A program made the translations under genes and the position numbers. A model generated the notes under the pieces. It was not told the DNA's origin. It saw only the letters and a program-made list of their open reading frames with translations, and did no database searches. A stretch of 64,000 nucleotides of DNA from Parus major (taxonomy: Eukaryota; Chordata; Aves; Passeriformes; Paridae). The DNA lies in contig NC_031770.1 in assembly GCF_001522545.3 (NCBI RefSeq), positions 29,515,365 to 29,579,364 of the forward strand, given 5' to 3'. Shown piece by piece: positions 13,301-26,127 of this stretch (the stretch's first letter is position 1; every line of letters begins with the position of its first letter).

Positions 13301-15177
13301 GTAGGACAACAGTTCAAACAGGAATCTACTGGCTTTCTCTGAAGCCTCAGCATTACACTGAGGCTATCATGCAGCTCAAAAATCAAATTAAATGAAATTC
13401 CTCTGAGCATTACATACAGCAGAAAGTCACCTGGTGAGGGACTTGAGCACCCAAAAGATGGAATCACAAAGAAAGAAGCAGAAAGAAAGGGGAAAATCTT
13501 TGAATCTTCCCACTGGTTAGAGATGAAACTGTTATCTGGTATAACTAATCTGGGAGCACTGAAATAGCAGATGCTTCTACATTTGAAGATGGAGAATCAT
13601 TGACAAGGTTTGTATGTGCAGACACAAATGGAAGAGCAAGAAACTGTACAGGTAACAATTGAACGGCATGGACAGAGCTTTTTCAGGAAGTTTGGATGAA
13701 ACCCATGTATCTAGTGCCAAGTTCTTGCATTGCTGCTCATTTCCACAAACTCATCTAGAAATTCAATATACAATAGCAAAACCATTTTTGTAAAATAATA
13801 ATCTGTTTCTGCTTTCTGCATTTTCAGGAGACAAACTCAAAACAGAAGTGATTCAGACCAAAAGCAGCCTAACCCTTTCTTATAAAACAACACAATCTCC
13901 TCAGGATTTGACTGGATATAATTTTATTCTAATTTCTTTTCCATTTACTTTCATGACCTCAGTCACTGATTCAGGATAGGTCCCACTCCCCCTTTTTTTA
14001 AATTAAATTGAGGGTCTAATTAAAACATATAGTTCAAATGTTAAACAAAATGGTGCTGGTTTTGCTGCATGCCTTATATGAAAGAATATGGAAGACAGAG
14101 ACCTTTAATTAAAAATCTCCAGCAGGAAACTGCTATTATTTGCATTTATTTATTTATTACTATCAATTAGCCAGAAAATCTTTTCCCCTTATATATCACG
14201 TTTTTGTAGAAATGGGTAATTCACACTAATATGCCATTTATATGAATTTTCCCAGTGAACTAATTTGCTAAAATATTCACAGTTTAAATCCATAGAGAGA
14301 GGAGGAGTGTTAAAGCAATTTAAATGTTCAAACTAGCATCTGTGAAAGCACTTGCAGTATTTACTTGGATTTACTTTCATTTTTCCAAAAGTAGCCTGAT
14401 TTCACCAAAAGGGGAGGGTAGAGAAGAAGGGAGAAAATGCAATGAAAGTGCATGCAAGATCACTCCAAAAATAGAATTAATCCCAACCTGTAATGTATTT
14501 TCAGGTGAACTATACAGTGGAAGAATCAAAGCTTTAGCCTTTCTACAGAAGGTGACCCTTGCTCAACCAGCTGATTTCAAGGCATCACAATCCTTGATTT
14601 CCAGCACTCACGTGCCCATGGCACATGCACCCTTACCCTTTCTTCCCAGACAATCCCTATTTGACCTGCTCTGCCACTTAGCCAACTTGACACCTCCCTG
14701 CTAGCAGCCCCTTGTTCATCAGCCCCTTGGCATCACCCCCACCTCATGCTGCCACCATTTCTTTACTGTTGTCCTCACCCAGATGCAAAGCATCGTTGCT
14801 CTTTTGCACCACAAGTAGTTAACACATCTTTTAATGCAATTTGAAACTTTCAGGAGATGAAATTCACAAAGTCCAGAAAGTCCACACACAGCTGGAACCA
14901 CCCACTCATAATTTGTTCTGGGAATCTAATGTTCTGCAGGGAAAGTCCCATGTGCCTGCTACTGGTTTGGTGAATTTCTGCTGTGTCCCACAGCCTCTGT
15001 GCCATGAGCATCCAGGAGCTGTGACCACATTCTCCAGCCCAAGTAAGGTAAGGGATTGGGAACAAAAAAGGAATGCAGAGTGCAGGACTTGAACTGGACA
15101 GCACTAGGACAGACACACAAGTTTTCCTCTTATACATCTGCCAGTGCAGCCACAGGCAAACAGAAAAATCAACTCAC
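7361..15177 (-). other. GLP1R: GLP1R intron 7
   Basis: This 7.8-kb intron contains a CR1 endonuclease-domain fragment at 12333-13045 on the plus strand. The rest (7361-12332 and 13046-15177) is AT-rich unique-looking sequence with homopolymer runs. Open frames of 60-126 codons there show no recognisable domain. Confidence 0.8.
12333..13045 (+). pseudogene. CR1 LINE fragment, endonuclease domain, broken
   Basis: Frames on the plus strand show pieces of the CR1 apurinic-endonuclease-like domain: ITETWWDGSS near 12450, LECMEFHLGMDDE then LWVRIKGRTGTSDIIG at 12560-12655, a GDFNH-like segment near 12745, and LKGSLGCSDHEMVEF near 12920-12960. ITETWWD and SDHEMVEF are endonuclease motifs. The frame changes several times, so this is a dead copy inside GLP1R intron 7, antisense to the gene. 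Confidence 0.88.
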
Positions 15178-15337
15178 CCCAGCCAATACAGAGATAAAGG
15201 CGGAAAATCCTTTGCTCAGAGAAGACCGAAAGTACCAGCAGTGTGTACAGGTACATGCCTTCCACCAGCAGCCAGTAGTAGTTTGCAGCCACGCAATATT
15301 GCATCATCACAAAGACCAAACGGCAGCTGAGTGATTC
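15178..15337 (-). CDS. GLP1R: GLP1R exon 7: TM3, ICL2 and start of TM4
   Basis: The 160-bp exon reads [40 protein letters not shown], then [14 protein letters not shown] with the last Gly codon split. SC is the TM3 cysteine that pairs with the ECL2 cysteine in exon 9. [12 protein letters not shown] carries the conserved class B TM3 Glu of the polar core. IGWG starts TM4. The acceptor is TAACAG and the donor is G|GTGAGT. This is the longest and clearest match to GLP1R in the window, with roughly ten differences from the human segment as I recall it. Confidence 0.95.
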
Positions 15338-18232
15338 CTGTTACAGAAAAACCACACCCCAAAGTAATGCAACAGAGACTGAGAATAAAAGGATACTAAC
15401 TCAAAAGATTGGTTCTCTTTCCTTCTTTTGCTCCTCAACAAAAAGAGCTTGCTAAACAAATCACATGTTTTATTGCATAATGGACAGAAGCCAGTAATAG
15501 GTGCTATGCACCACAGACAGATGCCTTCAACATTACTCCTTAAAAAAAGAAAGGTACGTGTTCTGTGTTTTCCCCTCAATAAGCAATGGATTTTATTTTG
15601 AAAAGGATGAATAAAGATGAATAGTCAGTGAATCTTTCACTTTCCTGTATGCTTTATTTTGCAGTTGAGGATTTCTCTATTAAAAAGAAAAGAGTGGGTG
15701 CTGTAAGGTTGACTATTTGCTAAAGCAAAAGATATTTTCATAGAATAGCAATGTTGGCCAGTGCACCCCATTTAAGTGCAAATTCTCTCATAGATGATAA
15801 ATTACAGAGATGAGCAGTAGGGCCTTAGATAAGTTTGAAACCTGATTACCTAATTAATATATCCATCAGACCTGATGAAACCACTGTTGAGTAAACCATG
15901 TGTAAAACCATAAAGTGTATGTTTTTTGGAAAGAGGAAATGACTGACTATCCAATATGAACATTTCCAAACCATTAAGATGTTTAAATTTTACAATGTTA
16001 TTTTCTGGCAACTGATAAATTGGGAAAAAAAAAAGCAACCATCATATGAGATTCACTAAATTGTTTTAGCACTTCTGCCTTAGGCAGTGTCAGAAAGGGA
16101 TGGGCACTAAGGATACATCAGGAGAGTTTCCCTTTACCACTCCAACCCTGTACTGCAAATGCTGTACCCATGCTTTAGAGTCACAAAAGCTCTATACAGA
16201 TAATAAAGCTACCTTTCTTTGATGTTTCAAGTACATTTTGCATTCCAAATCCAAATGAAGAAGGGCACTCTTCCATCATTATTTACAGAAGAGTTGTATA
16301 TCCTCTCTCATCAATTAGAAGTATTTAATTAGCCTATTCCTCCAATTTTCTAAATGCTTTCAAATTTGCATTTTAATCTGATACTTCCTTTTTTTACTGT
16401 CATCAAGAGATTATATCGAAATGACTAAAAACAACCAACTTAGCTGGTGGACAACCAACTGACCAGATGGACAGTTCTATCACAGAAAGTGCTGGCTTAG
16501 GAAAATAAATGCCCTCATATCACTGCTAGAAAGAAACAAAACTGCAGCATAGAAAGAAGATATGGACATTGGTGTATGTATACACATATGTATGTGTCAT
16601 GGTTTTAAACCAGTAACTAAAAAAATTACTTATTTTTTTGCTGTGAGATATGGATTAAAACAAGAGCAAAAGAGGCTTAAAACTTAAAAGGAATAAAGAA
16701 AGTTTATTAACAAACTACAATAATAAGAACACCAGAATAAACTTCCAGAAAACCCTTTTTATCCCCTACTACCTACCATTCCCTTGTTCACATGACAACA
16801 GAGACAAAAACTTTGGAACTTTGCCACCAAAACTGTTAAAACAGTCCCAATTCCTGCTACAGTCTTTTCATCAGTCTTTGTAGAGAAACAGAAGTATCTT
16901 TCTGTTAATCTATGGAGTTTCTCACAAGAAAACTATTTCTGCTATAGTCTTCTATTGTCCTAATGTCAGCTGCCCAGAAATGCTGTTATCAAAGCTCACT
17001 CCTCCCATTTCACATCACTCTGAGGTGTGTATGGGCCAGGAGTTTAGGGATGTCATTTTAAGGATGAGTTATTCAAAGGCAAAAGTCTTCTTCATCTGTC
17101 TCTGTGAGCTTCACTAGAAAACAGTTTTCTCATTGCCCCCCAAGGCTCCAAATCTTCGCTTCACTCTATTCCAGCACTTCACTGTATCACAATCACTCTA
17201 CTTTTTACTCAAAATTTACACTTTGAACACTCTATTCCTCCCTATAAACTGTCATGAATTAAAGGAGTTTTTTCAAGACCTTATTGTCCATTTCCATAGC
17301 CTCAACAGAAAGGTATTTCAGTTCATAAAGCATCTCCTTATTCTCTACTTTTTCTGAAACCTAATTCTTTTCTTTACTGTCTCTGATAGTTTATAAAGTC
17401 TCTTTACATGTTGATCACTCTCTTTTTCTCTCTCTGGATAAAAGGATTAATCTGCAAGTCTCACCTGGGTAATGAAAAGGGTTAAAACCTTGCCCAGGCT
17501 TTTGTAGATAGTTCTGTGACTTCTGCTGGACCAGGAGCTGGAGCTGTCTATGACAGAAAATCCCTCATGGCTGCTCTGGAGAGTGTGGTTGCTGTCTCAG
17601 CATGCCACAGGTCCAGAGCTTTTTTTTTTCCTTTTTTTACTTGGCAGTCTCTGGTGAATTCCATCACGGCAAAAACTGCAGCTTAGCCAGGAACTGGCCT
17701 GGCCTGGCCAGAGCCTGGGGCAAGCCCTGCAGGCCCCCATCTCCCGGCCGGGAGACGCAGCAGGCCCAGCCCAGCCCCCGCCCGGGCCGCATGGCTGGGC
17801 AGGGAACGAGAGGCCAGCCAGAGCTCTGTTACCTTTCACAGCCAGGAAACAAAGAGAGCCAAGAGTGCTCTGGCTTTACATCTTAAGATAGGGTTCACAA
17901 GTTGATCCCCCTTTTCAATGGCCAAAACTGCTGTCAATTCCCAGTAATGACCAATAATTGGTCAGGAGGAAAGACTCCCATCAGTCCCCAGCAACTTCAA
18001 CTTCCTTAGTTCCCAAAACCACCTTAAAGGTAAAGTCACCCCATGACAGTATGCAAAAAGATCAGCTTCTTGTTCCTCTGTCTAATGGGGACAAACTTCC
18101 CACAGGTACACATCACTTTCCCACAGAAACACATCATGCCATCAGCTAAAGAATTAAATTACCTGCTGTCATGCAGACACACAACAGTGATGACTCCAAT
18201 ATCCTAAGAACAACCACAGTATCTGCCCTTAC
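15338..18232 (-). other. GLP1R: GLP1R intron 6
   Basis: This 2.9-kb intron is half occupied by a 1.45-kb solo LTR at 16595-18048. The segment 15338-16589 shows nothing recognisable. Confidence 0.8.
16595..18048 (-). mobile_element. Solo LTR (long family B), copy 1
   Basis: This 1.45-kb LTR has ends TGTCATGG and CCATGACA and an exact GTATG target duplication at 16590-16594 and 18049-18053. In minus-strand sense it has an AATAAA signal at about 16703-16708. It has a very GC-rich block at about 17690-17830. It lies in GLP1R intron 6 in the same orientation as the gene, starting 184 bp after the exon 6 donor. Related copies are at 32043 and 60259. The length and 5-bp duplication resemble class III (ERVL-like) elements, which is inferred. 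Confidence 0.9.
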
Positions 18233-18386
18233 CTGGAAGGCTATAAGTCCTTCCCACTGGTACTCCTGTGTGGCTGTGCTGTACATCCACTTCACCACCG
18301 AGTCTTTAATGAAAACAGATATAGCTCTCAGGATAAAAGAGGTGAAAAGGTTCAGGTGAATGTAATTCCTCGTGCAGTGCAGATGT
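18233..18386 (-). CDS. GLP1R: GLP1R exon 6: ICL1, TM2 and ECL1
   Basis: The 154-bp exon reads [40 protein letters not shown], then [22 protein letters not shown] is ICL1 and the start of TM2, including the conserved class B His. [11 protein letters not shown] carries the TM2 Arg, Lys and Asp that contact ligand in this receptor family. ECL1 shows KWMYST and QWEGL. The acceptor is TTTTACAG and the donor is CAG|GTAAGG, ending in phase 0. A solo LTR begins 184 bp downstream of this donor, inside intron 6. Confidence 0.94.
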
Positions 18387-21300
18387 CTGTAAAAAAATAA
18401 ATCTAGTCATGGTCCACTAGCTACATAAAAGATGAAACATCAGACACAGGACTGAGAAAGGGAACAATGAGCCCTGTAAGAAATCATGAGGCACCAGAGG
18501 CAATCCCATAACTTGAGAATGGCTGTAGGGATTTCAAACTGTCTTGCCTTTGGGAAGAAAATATTATCAAGAAAAACACATTCAAAACTTCAGCCCCTAG
18601 AGCCAATGTTTGGGGAAAGGAAGAAGATAGGTGCGTTAAAAAAATAAAAAAATTCAAAAGCTCATAAAGTGTAAAAATAAAGTCATTTTCAGAAGCCTTA
18701 TCTGAAGGGACTAAAAAAAGTCAAGTTCCAAATAATCCCGAAGATAATTGCTTTGAATTAACCCCAATGTCACTGCACAAGTTTTGGCGCTTGGCAAAGC
18801 TCAGGACTGGTGTGCAGTGCACCTTCTGGCTGTGCTCAAACTCACAATGAAAAAACATACATCTGTAAATCACCCTTTGACAACAAGAGAAAAATCTGTT
18901 TTCAAATTGCCTTCCGGGAGAATTGTAAATACTTTCTGTAGAAGTAAAAGGAACAGATTTTTCACCTCTGCATTCAGAACTGGAAGCAAAAAAAACAAAG
19001 GAAAAATCCTCTTGAGTTTCAGCAGCCAGCTGCAAAGACAATAAAATTGCTACTTGTCAAAAAAAAAAAAACAACGCACATTAAGGGATAGCAAAAGAAA
19101 CTGCAGTCATGTAAATGGCATCCAGTTGCAGAGTACTGACAATATTTTACTAGATTTATTCGCAAACATTTTTCTGCCAGCTCTGCAAGGGTGAACACTT
19201 TACCTCAATGAAAGTTACACTGGGTATGATTTTTAAGATGCTAAAAGACAGACATAACATATGATAATCAGCAATTATTCCAGCAAAAAGTTCAATGAAC
19301 TTATACTTTAAATGCCTGGTTTTTACAGCTTTATAAATTTTGGTAGAAAAATTGTCTCAGTCTGAAAGTTAGAGGTTTGTGCTGAAGAGCAATTTGTCTG
19401 TCATAGGTCAGATAGAATTTTTTATATCGCTTTTAAGCCACAATTTATTTCAAGACTTATCTATGTTGGTACCCTTCAGAACTGCTACACATTTTAATCT
19501 GATTAAAAAAGTTACGTAAATTAGGCAATTGAAGAAAATAGGTCGTAAGTAGTTACTGAGAAATTTTTACAGGCAATGCAAGTTATTCAAATTGCTTCAG
19601 TCATGAAGCTATGGGCCTAATTCAGCTTCCACCAAGGAAATTACAGACTGCCTTCCATTTTTTTTGGAGGGTGCAAAATAGGACTCTAGAGAGATACTGT
19701 TTCCTCCACTGTATCACCTTTAAAGACAAATATAAAGGTTATTATGTAGTCTAAGAACTCTCTAAGAGGCCCATCAGTATTTGCATGTCATTGAATTAGA
19801 TTTTGATCCCCATTTGTTGAGGCTGAGCAACTCCAGGGAGATGACCAAAGATACCAGTCAGAATCCAGAAACTGCAATTCACATTGGGGTAGGTCTCATA
19901 TTTCATGAGATCAAGGACCAAGTTGTGTCCTGGTAAACAGCTTAGACAGGAGAATACAAAATAGATTGATAGCATAGTTTTAACAAGACTCTTGGTACCT
20001 CTGATGTCCCTGGAACCTCACCTTCAAAATGAGATGCACACACTTGTGTACACTTCTTCAGTCTCTGCTTCATAGTTGAATGAAAAAAATGCTAAAGCAT
20101 TACCCCACAAAAGTCAGGGCATCAAAATTCCCTCTCTCCTGCCAGTCCTTGGTGACAAACTTGCTCTTTGTCCCCTGCCAGAAAACATCCTTTCTTCCTT
20201 CAAAAGTATATGGTTGTGCTCTGTAACCTTTACATTTGGGCTGCTAAGATTACTCAAGAATTAATTAATTAATTAATAGGTGAAATGAGGAGAAAACAGT
20301 TATCCTGGGGACATTTGGAGACTTCAAGACCATCTGGTGCTTTTTCAGAAAGGTCCCAATGTTGCACACATACAACACATACAAATGATAATTTTCACAT
20401 GGCATTCACAGAGGGTGAGCCTGTCTGTGGATTTCTGCAGTAATTTTAAAACTTTCTTGATATTGCCCACCTATGGTACTTCACTGGAAATAGAAGGGAT
20501 AATACAGTGCTAACATGTATGCTTCAATGTAAGAAGGCTTGCATCATTTCAGTTTTGGAAATTAGAAGCTAAAAGACATGACTGATCTTTTTAAATACAT
20601 AAGGGAAGAAAGGAAAGGGACTGCCTTGCTAAAAGTGTAGTGCAGACACCAGAGCAAATGACTAATAACTGGCAATGATAATTCTTTAGTCAGGGAAGGA
20701 AGTTTCTTAAGGATCAGCATACTGAAGGTCCCTGACTGGATTTCAAATTAGGGTAGCAGGGAGGCAGTCTCATCAGGACACAAGGGTAATGGGATCCTGC
20801 CTGTAGAGATCATCTTCATTGCAGAGGGACTTCCCACAACAGAACAGGATCTCATCTTTGTGTTTTCTAAGTATCATTCTCCTGTGCTCAGCACCCCTGA
20901 ACTGAAGGAAATTCTGGCTGGAATCAAAACATCTCTTGCATTTACAGAGAGGAAAATAAAAGATCCCTATTAGAATCCAAAGCTGTGTTTTGGTCTGGTG
21001 GGGGGGTTTTGTCTTTTATTTATTTTTTTGACCAAACACACAGAGTGTATTTTTCACATATGCAACCAAGAGTTTCTAAATTTTTACATGCTCTGTTGAA
21101 TTTGTAGGTGCAAACCTGGATGAACTCAGTATGTCACTATGGCCAGCTGTCAGCAATTTATTTCACAAACTTTTCAAATTTCAAATTAGACTCTCTTCTA
21201 CATTGCAAAAAAAATTAAAAAAATACAAAAATCTGAAAGTTCTCCAAAAATAAAAACTTTGTCAAAAATACATTTCTGCACATCTTGCATGTGAGGGCTG

Positions 21301-21712
21301 AGATACAGGCGAGACTGAGATTCATGCTCTGGGTAACTCCAAGCAAAGCAAGATGAAAATTTTTCTCCTAAATGTTCTTGCTCATCTCAGGTTTGTGCCT
21401 CATCTGCAAGGAACACTTGCATCTCTCTCTTTTACCACCTCTTCCAGCAGAAATTCCATTGAAATAAAAACTTGCCTGACAAAATACTGCAATTGATAAA
21501 AAGTACCTGTTCCACATGTTCATATGGGTAACTGCATACATTTTGAGAAGGAATTATTTTAGGAAGGAACACAGAAGTGACAAAAGACAGAGAAATAATG
21601 ATGTGACGGAAGGAGAGCAAACAATAATCAAATGTTTCTGTCAAAGTCTGATACTGTCATATAGAAAAACATAAAACCTTTAGTCCATTCTCTTCAAAGC
21701 TTCGCCAGTTAC
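18387..21712 (-). other. GLP1R: GLP1R intron 5
   Basis: This 3.3-kb AT-rich intron has an (AATT)n microsatellite at 20261-20277 and short A runs. I recognised no mobile element or gene. Confidence 0.8.
20261..20277. repeat. (AATT)n microsatellite
   Basis: About four perfect TTAA units lie in intron 5. Confidence 0.95.
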
Positions 21713-21819
21713 CTGAATCCAAGAAGAATGGCAGTTGCTATTACAAGGGCAGAGAAGGAAAGAGCATATCCAATGGTGTATATGATGGACAAATTCAGGA
21801 GCTGTTCTTCTGGCGCATC
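21713..21819 (-). CDS. GLP1R: GLP1R exon 5: stalk and TM1
   Basis: The 107-bp exon encodes [20 protein letters not shown] then [15 protein letters not shown], with a split Arg codon at its end. It covers the ectodomain stalk and the hydrophobic TM1; PEEQLL and [13 protein letters not shown] match human GLP1R closely. The acceptor is GCTCTCAG and the donor is AG|GTAACT. Compared with the remembered human FLY at the extracellular end of TM1, this copy has NLS, which forms a potential sequon at the membrane edge. Confidence 0.93.
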
Positions 21820-23897
21820 CTGAGAGCATATAAAGAAGAAAAAAAAAAAAAAAGGGGGAGGGGAAAAGAGAGAGCTCATGGCCTTCAGTTCTTTTCTCCC
21901 AGCTACTTTCTTACTTTCTTAATGATAACCAGAAGTCCTTCTCCTACTTTCAAGTTTAAATGCACATGTCAAATCAGTCTTCCATTTTCCATATGCTCCA
22001 AAGAAATAAAAATTTAATCTTAATTCCTCAGCTGCTCCCAGGTGTTTGCTGAAATAATTGGGTTGCCTGGCTAGAAAAAATAGATAATGTGACATTATTT
22101 CATAATAAAGAGAGACGTGAATTACCACACAAGCAAGTCTTAAAACTGATGGCAGGAAGCACAGACACAACTCAGACCTGCAGTAAAAATGGAAGACCTA
22201 ATCTTTTCAGACTTGAGTACTGCAAGCAAGTCTCCTTACTGTGATAATGAGGGGGATCCTCATCTATACTTCAAAGTGCTACATCTACACTTTTAAGTGC
22301 AACAAGCCAGGTCACAGTTGATGATTTGGAGGCAAAGCATGCCTTGTGTTCACATAGCTAAACCTCATCTGCCCCCAAATAATCTGTCTTGTGCCCCAGC
22401 TATGCAACTTCCTGGTAACAAACCACAGCCCAACAGCATCTCATGTGCTGGCTGTTACTGCACTATTGGAGAGGAAGCAACCTGCTGCAGACCAGAACAG
22501 TGGGGACTCCCTTCTGATTCACTGAAAATATGATAATTGAGACCCTTGCTTGAAAACTCTGGCAAAAATCCTTATAGAGAAGAGAATTACTTGAAAAGGT
22601 ACAGGCAGCTCTGAATTTTAACACAGTCTTATTGCTCAGCCTCCAAGACACATTCATATTCACTGTTGTAGTTCATCTCTAAGCACATATCTTTGTCAAA
22701 ATAGACTCAAGGATTTTCCCTTCTTCAAGCTGCTAACTCTGCAATTGACTCCTGAGACTTGTGCTGTATAAAGGAATACATTCTTTGTACTTCATAAATA
22801 GGTGCAGTTATTCAAATGTACCTTGCACAGCCAGGAGGATTTAAGGTAAACATACATGCTGTACCTCAGATTTGCTAGTTTAATGCTTTGAAGAGAATGC
22901 TATGAAAGCTGCCTTATGAACAGGAAAAATCTCTTCAGTATCAAAGCTTAAGCGAACAACTGAAACCTGACAATTTAAAACACGTACCCAGATGAAAATG
23001 GTATCATACACCTAAATTTATAAAGATTCACCAACACTTTGGAATTTGTTTGAGTTACATTTTTAATATAACACATGACAAACTTATAAAAACAACTTAT
23101 TGTTCCTGCATGCCAGATGCATAAACCAAACTTACTATGGGGTTCCATATACCTTAGCTGGAAAACCAAACATGGCTGTTCACATTTCAGGGAGTGACAC
23201 CATGTACAAAGGGTTTTAGAATCCAAATCAGTTCATGAAAAATTCAAGTCGGGTGCCAAATGAACAAATGTTACCATTAGGTATCTCACTCATTGGCGTG
23301 TCCCAACACAGCTCTGGAAGAAATCATAATGGCCAACAAGGAAAAGTCAAATAACACAGCGTTAAGACAATGTGCTCTGCAGGTATAGCGCAAAACACAA
23401 AAGGGATAAGGAATTAAGGTTGCAAGTCAAAAAAAAAGGTTCAAATTCATATATTTGGAGAACAGAAACTCTCTTTTTTCCCATCTTCTAGGCTGTAGCC
23501 ATTTATTCTTTCTGAAGAATGAGGCACTGAGCAATGGAAACTACAGAGAGCATAGATACTGCAGCTCTTGGGACTTTCATAAACTTGAACTGTTTTGACT
23601 AGGTAATGCACTAGTTCCCAGTACCCTGGGATAGAGTGCACTCAATTTCTGTGAGGGAAAGCATCGCCCTTGGAGGTTCACAGTAGTAGTGGTATCATGT
23701 GTCATGGGAATGCACACAGCATGCTGGCTGACGCCAACACTGTTAAAAATCCTTTGAAAATCCCTGTGCTCTCCATTTAGTGCCAGGCATCTCAGCTCCC
23801 TGCAGAGTAAAAAGCATGAGGGCAAGAAAATAACACTGACAAGCCTAATTCCACTGTCCACAGAAAATGAAGTATAAAGACAAAAAAAACATTATAC

Positions 23898-23918
23898 AAA
23901 AAAAAAAAAAAAAAAAAA
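23898..23918. repeat. Poly(A) run of 21
   Basis: This is a pure A homopolymer in intron 4. No retrocopy body was recognised next to it. Confidence 0.95.
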
Positions 23919-24140
23919 GCAGGGATTGCCCCATGCCCAAAGGTGAAAAAGCAAATATTCTTCAGTTCAGTTCATCTTAATCACCTTAATAGCTGCTAAC
24001 AAGAAAGAGCAAATGGTCACAGTTGAGTTCCTTGCACTGCACCACAGCTGGGATGACCTGAGTCACTCCTCTTGGTTCTTATGTACATTTAAAAGTGCTC
24101 TCATCTACTTTCCCTGTTCACTTTGTTGAAGGGAAGAGAT

Positions 24141-24169
24141 CCCTTACCATTAGGTCCCTTACCATTAGG
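24141..24169. repeat. 15-bp tandem duplication
   Basis: CCCTTACCATTAGGT is repeated twice in direct tandem, 142 bp from exon 4 on the intron 4 side. Confidence 0.9.
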
Positions 24170-24310
24170 CTCACTGAGTCCAGATTACTTTGACAAAAAG
24201 TAATGACAAAAAGGACAAAAAGGTGTGGGCATCAACAACTATTTTTTTACCTCTCTTCTGATTTGTCCTATACAACAGCAAGAGTGGGGGTAAATGGGAA
24301 ATACTCTTAC

Positions 24311-24420
24311 CTGGTCAGAGGGCTCACACTCAGACAGGTTCCTCCAGGGCAGAGTCGAATTCTCCTTCAGCAGCCAGGTCCCATCCAAGGTGCAGAAGCG
24401 ATACACCTGTCCATGCAGAA
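24311..24420 (-). CDS. GLP1R: GLP1R exon 4: end of ectodomain
   Basis: The 110-bp exon reads [20 protein letters not shown] then [17 protein letters not shown], with the first codon split across the intron. It supplies the last two ectodomain cysteines (RFC and SEC) and a third N-glycosylation sequon, [12 protein letters not shown] matches the human PWRDLSECE. The acceptor is CTCCTGGCAG and the donor is CAG|GTAAGA, ending in phase 0. An open frame runs upstream of the acceptor to an ATG near 24580, but that part is intronic. It lacks similarity, and the TTC/VLHG join fits exon 3 in phase. Confidence 0.93.
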
Positions 24421-26127
24421 CTGCCAGGAGCAAAATGGGCCACAGGGTCAGTAGGAAGAGAGCAGGCTTGACCAAGGTACAAGGCTCATAGAGGATCTCC
24501 ATGCAACCCTCCTTTCTCACCCACCACTCTCCTGTCTGGAGGCAGAAGCTGCAGCATGGCAGGGGAAGTGCTCTACCCACTCCCTGCCACCAACACTCTG
24601 CTGCTTGTCCTCAGGGCCCCAGAGGAGCTGCCAAGATATCAGATGGCACCAGGACATGTTCCAGGACAGCTGCTGACCATTCCACAGTAACAAGAGACTG
24701 AAATAATTGCTGCCATCTTTGTGAGGATTTTACAACTTGCATAAATTCCAGCTCACTAAAATATTAGATTTTGAAACATACACAATCTAGGAGTGTTAAA
24801 GTTCAGGTACAGATTTTACATGGAAAAGAAGGTGCACAAAGACTAAATGCACCTTTTCTTTTCTGAAAGCATGCACACCCAGAGAAACCTCAGAACAGGT
24901 ACGCTAACACAAGCTTCCCAAAATGTAAATGCTTATACAAACATCTGTGCTACAAAATGAAACCATTAATCTTTTCCTAAACTACCCACATATTCTTTCT
25001 ACTCCTTTTGTCTCCATGTTTGAATAACAAAATTAGCAATTAATTAAACCCCTTTCTGGAGCAGTTAGCTGCTTGATCTTGTAAAAGCAAGTACATTGAA
25101 ATAGCTCCTAATAAAATTATGTCAGACCGAAGAACCAAAAGAAAAAGTGCAAAGGGAAAGCAGCACTCAGTCATAGTGTATGAAAATAAACTCCCTCTCT
25201 AGTGTCTGAAGTACTGGGGAAATCTAATAACTTAGACAGCTGTACACATAAGCAACCTGGAAGTGTCCTTGTATGAGCTGCTTTGCAAAGAAAGTTTCTT
25301 ACTAATCACATTTTTGACACAGCAAACTGACCTATTCTATATAACGAAGATACCCCTCAAAAAGCAATGCTGGGAGACCCTCCACCTCAACCCCCTACCC
25401 AGATGATGTCTGGAAAAAAACTCTTACAATATTCTGGGATATAAGAAGTTCAGTTAGGAGATTTAGTTCTCAAGGGCATCAAAATACATCCCAATTACAG
25501 CTTTTGCTCAAACCCAGCCTTGCCTGCTGCAACCTCATCCTGTTGTCAGCTCCCTCATTACTGCAAAATAGAATCATTAGAATTTGGCATTTCTGTTCAA
25601 GGGTAAAATTAAAAAAATTACTTGAAATTCTGACAAGCCAGGAGGTTATTTGCACGTTAGCTGACATCTGGTAATCTCTTTGATAATTGTCAGCAGCAGA
25701 CAACTAGTAGGTACTCTAATAAATGTTTAAAAACCCCCAATATAGACGTTAAAATTCTAATAAGCCATTTTTAGTGAGTATGCTAAATGATAGCTGATAA
25801 TGGTACTGGTAGGCATAGCCTATTTGGTTTTGTAATTGCTATACTGAATATACCAGTAAGAGATAATATAAAGATGATATAAAAATGAAGTTGCACTTGT
25901 GGAGGTTTTTTCTTACTATTAAGGGTATCTGTTCACATGAAAACAGAGGGAGAGCTTAGGTTGATTATGTTGCAGCATCTGCAACACACACATTCACATC
26001 CATTAACTGCACCTGCTTTCATTATCTACTGCCAGTGACAACCACTTCCTTAAGTCAGGGTATTGCTATGATGTTGCTCAAGGATACTAAAAATTTTATT
26101 TAGGAACATAAAGTTCAGAAGTAAAAG

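Larger units (their letters stand above)
21820..24310 (-). other. GLP1R: GLP1R intron 4
   Basis: This 2.5-kb intron has an A run after 21838 followed by a G/A-rich stretch, a 21-base A run at 23898-23918, and a 15-bp tandem duplication at 24141-24169. I saw nothing else. Confidence 0.8.

Noticed and set aside
17602..17886. Proline/glycine-rich frames on both strands
   Set aside because: They are read from the GC-rich block of a family B LTR and recur in the other copies. They are not genes.
23898..23918. Poly(A) tail of a processed pseudogene
   Set aside because: No coding-like body or target duplication was found beside it.
24239..24580. 113-codon minus frame starting [15 protein letters not shown] as a standalone protein
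   Set aside because: Only the part at 24311-24420 is GLP1R exon 4. The upstream part is intron read through the acceptor.
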